A stretch of 64,000 nucleotides of DNA from Rhizobium sp. Q54 (GTDB taxonomy: Bacteria > Pseudomonadota > Alphaproteobacteria > SHVZ01): assembly GCA_945871425.1 (NCBI GenBank), contig CAMBVS010000003.1, positions 42,180 through 106,179 of the forward strand, given 5' to 3'. The notes below the pieces were generated by a model that had not been told where the DNA came from, did no database searches, and worked only from the letters and a program-made list of their open reading frames with translations. A program made the translations under genes and the position numbers. The first letter of the stretch is position 1. Each line of letters starts with the position of its first letter. This document shows positions 62,629-64,000 of the stretch, piece after piece.

Positions 62629-64000
62629 ATGCCGATGAAGGGGCTGCTGAGGGCATTCGCGCCGATTCTGGTCGCCCTGGCGATCGTCCTGTTTCCTCCA
62701 CCCTCCGGGCTGACCCAGCAGGCCTGGACCTTCCTCGCGATCTTCATCGGCGTGGTTCTGGGGCTGATCCTCGAATCGCTTCCGCCATCGGCGATGGGCC
62801 TGGTCGGCGTGACGATCGTGGCGGTCCTGGCGCCTTGGACGCTGTTCGGCCCGGCCGAGATGTCGGCCCCGGGATTCAATCCGCCTCAGCGTGCCATAGA
62901 ATGGGCGTTGTCGGGCTTCAGCAACGGCATCGTCTGGCTGGCGTTCTCCGCCTTCATGTTCGGCACGGCCTATGACCGGACCGGGCTCGGCCGGCGCGTG
63001 GCGCTGTCCCTGGTCAAGGCCATGGGAGGCCGGACGCTCTTCCTCGGCTATGCCGTGATGCTCTCCGACGTCATCATGGCGCCGTTCACGCCGTCGAACA
63101 CGGCGCGGAGCGCCGGCATGATCTTTCCGATCATCCGAAGTATTCCACCTCTCTATCAGTCTCTGCCGAACGACCCATCCTCACGCAAGATCGGCGGCTA
63201 TGTCCTGTGGGTCGGCTTCGCGACGAGCTGCGTCACCAGTTCCCTCTTCCTGACCGCCCTGGCGCCGAACCTGCTGGCGGTCGACCTCATACGCAAGATC
63301 GGCGGCGTCGAAGTCACCTGGCTCACGTGGTTTCTCGCCTTCGCGCCGGCAGGCATTCCGCTCCTGCTTGCGCTACCTCTCCTCGTCTATTGGCTCTATC
63401 CGCCGACATTGACGCGAAGCGCGGAAGCCCCGGCCTGGGCTCGGGAGGAGCTCAGGAAGATGGGCCGGCTGTCGGGACGCGAATGTGCCGTCGCGCTGCT
63501 GGCGCTGATCGCGATCCTCCTCTGGATCTTCGGCAGCGCATACGTCAACGCCACCACCGTCGCGCTTGCGATCGTATCGGTCATGCTGTTCGCCCGGGTG
63601 GTGACCTGGGACGACCTCCTCGCCAATCGCGAGGCATGGAAGGCGCTGACGCTGCTCGCCACGCTGGTGACGCTGTCGGACGGCCTCAGCCGGACGGGTC
63701 TCGTCGGGTGGTTCGCCGAGTCGGCGGCCGGGGCCATGACCGGGTTGTCGCCGAACCTGACGATTGCAGGGATCGTCGGTACCTATTTCCTGTCCCACTA
63801 CCTGTTCGCGAGCCTCACTGCCCACGCCGCGGCCATGCTGCCCATCCTCCTGTCGCTGGGACTGAACATGCCCGGTGTGCCGTTCGACAAGCTCGCGCTC
63901 CTGCTCGGCCTGAGCCAGGGCCTCATGGGCGTTCTGACGCCCTATGCCACCGGGCCGGCGCCGGTCTATGCCAGCAGCGGCTACATCACCTCGGCCGAAT
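62629..64000 (+). CDS. DASS/SLC13-type anion transporter (3' end outside window)
   Basis: Integral membrane protein; 457 codons are visible. Hydrophobic helices start with LVALAIVLFPP and continue throughout. The DASS family motif appears in SDVIMAPFTPSNTARSAGMIFPI, with a second half motif near FASLTAHAAAMLPILL and LTPYATGPAPVYASSG. Family members carry di- or tricarboxylates, sulfate or related anions, often with Na+. The ATG at 62629 or 62635 fits a GGGAG further upstream. It follows ftsH by 44 bp. Confidence 0.88.
   Translation, partial: MPMKGLLRAFAPILVALAIVLFPPPSGLTQQAWTFLAIFIGVVLGLILESLPPSAMGLVGVTIVAVLAPWTLFGPAEMSAPGFNPPQRAIEWALSGFSNGIVWLAFSAFMFGTAYDRTGLGRRVALSLVKAMGGRTLFLGYAVMLSDVIMAPFTPSNTARSAGMIFPIIRSIPPLYQSLPNDPSSRKIGGYVLWVGFATSCVTSSLFLTALAPNLLAVDLIRKIGGVEVTWLTWFLAFAPAGIPLLLALPLLVYWLYPPTLTRSAEAPAWAREELRKMGRLSGRECAVALLALIAILLWIFGSAYVNATTVALAIVSVMLFARVVTWDDLLANREAWKALTLLATLVTLSDGLSRTGLVGWFAESAAGAMTGLSPNLTIAGIVGTYFLSHYLFASLTAHAAAMLPILLSLGLNMPGVPFDKLALLLGLSQGLMGVLTPYATGPAPVYASSGYITSAE

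Overview
The window is very GC-rich with short or overlapping gene junctions. Its gene content points to an alphaproteobacterium, perhaps Rhodospirillales/Geminicoccales or Rhizobiales-like: heterotetrameric sarcosine oxidase, FNR/FixK-type boxes, a CtrA-like site and an aerobic MttB/RamA cluster. The genus cannot be fixed from sequence reading alone. No rRNA, tRNA or CRISPR array was seen.

Region 1 (1-3.1 kb) starts inside a copper P-type ATPase on the minus strand, preceded by a textbook CueR-type promoter. Next comes a dead chimera: the 3' end of a serine recombinase joined in frame to a 5'-truncated, stop- and frameshift-bearing GH51 arabinofuranosidase. Region 2 (3.1-16.4 kb) is a sugar module. 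A plus-strand run encodes BtpA/SgcQ-like, FGGY kinase, sugar ABC binding protein, two permeases, SDR, class III aminotransferase and rhamnose mutarotase (RhaM). A minus-strand operon encodes Gfo/Idh oxidoreductase, LacI regulator and a rhamnonate-dehydratase-like enolase member. LacI-type operators lie upstream of the binding-protein gene and of the minus-strand operon. A PilZ protein with a CtrA-like site and an unrecognised secreted protein sit between the two halves.

Region 3 (16.6-52.0 kb) is the most interesting part: about 35 kb devoted mainly to methylated amine or sulfonium (betaine-like) catabolism. Operon A (16.6-22.7 kb) encodes MetF, a methyl-THF:corrinoid methyltransferase, a DMGDH-like FAD/GcvT protein, a leaderless PhnD-like protein, a DMSP-lyase-type cupin and a GFA protein. 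A Dpp-type ABC transporter, a 2OG-Fe(II) oxygenase and a second DMGDH-like protein follow. The minus-strand corrinoid cluster (35.1-40.5 kb) encodes homocysteine methyltransferase, a DddP-like M24 enzyme, corrinoid protein, DUF1638 and MttB. Across a 38-bp divergent gap lie a small virulence-factor-domain protein and a RamA-type corrinoid activase. Then come a mandelate-racemase-type enzyme, an Fe-ADH, a second MttB paralog and soxBDAG. Together they can be read as a route taking a quaternary ammonium or DMSP-like compound stepwise to glycine-level products. One methyl group would leave through cobalamin to THF and the others by flavin-dependent oxidation, with MetF, THF and GFA handling C1 units. 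A PhnD-like periplasmic sensor with a histidine kinase (32.5-34.9 kb) interrupts this region.

Region 4 (52.0-64.0 kb) is a protein-quality and stress island: a flavin-reductase remnant, a GroEL paralog without GroES, a Lon-like protease, a Usp-like protein, a YcbK-like peptidase, an L,D-transpeptidase, a CBS-BON protein, FtsH and a DASS-type anion transporter cut by the window edge. FNR-type boxes lie in two divergent promoters, suggesting control by low oxygen.
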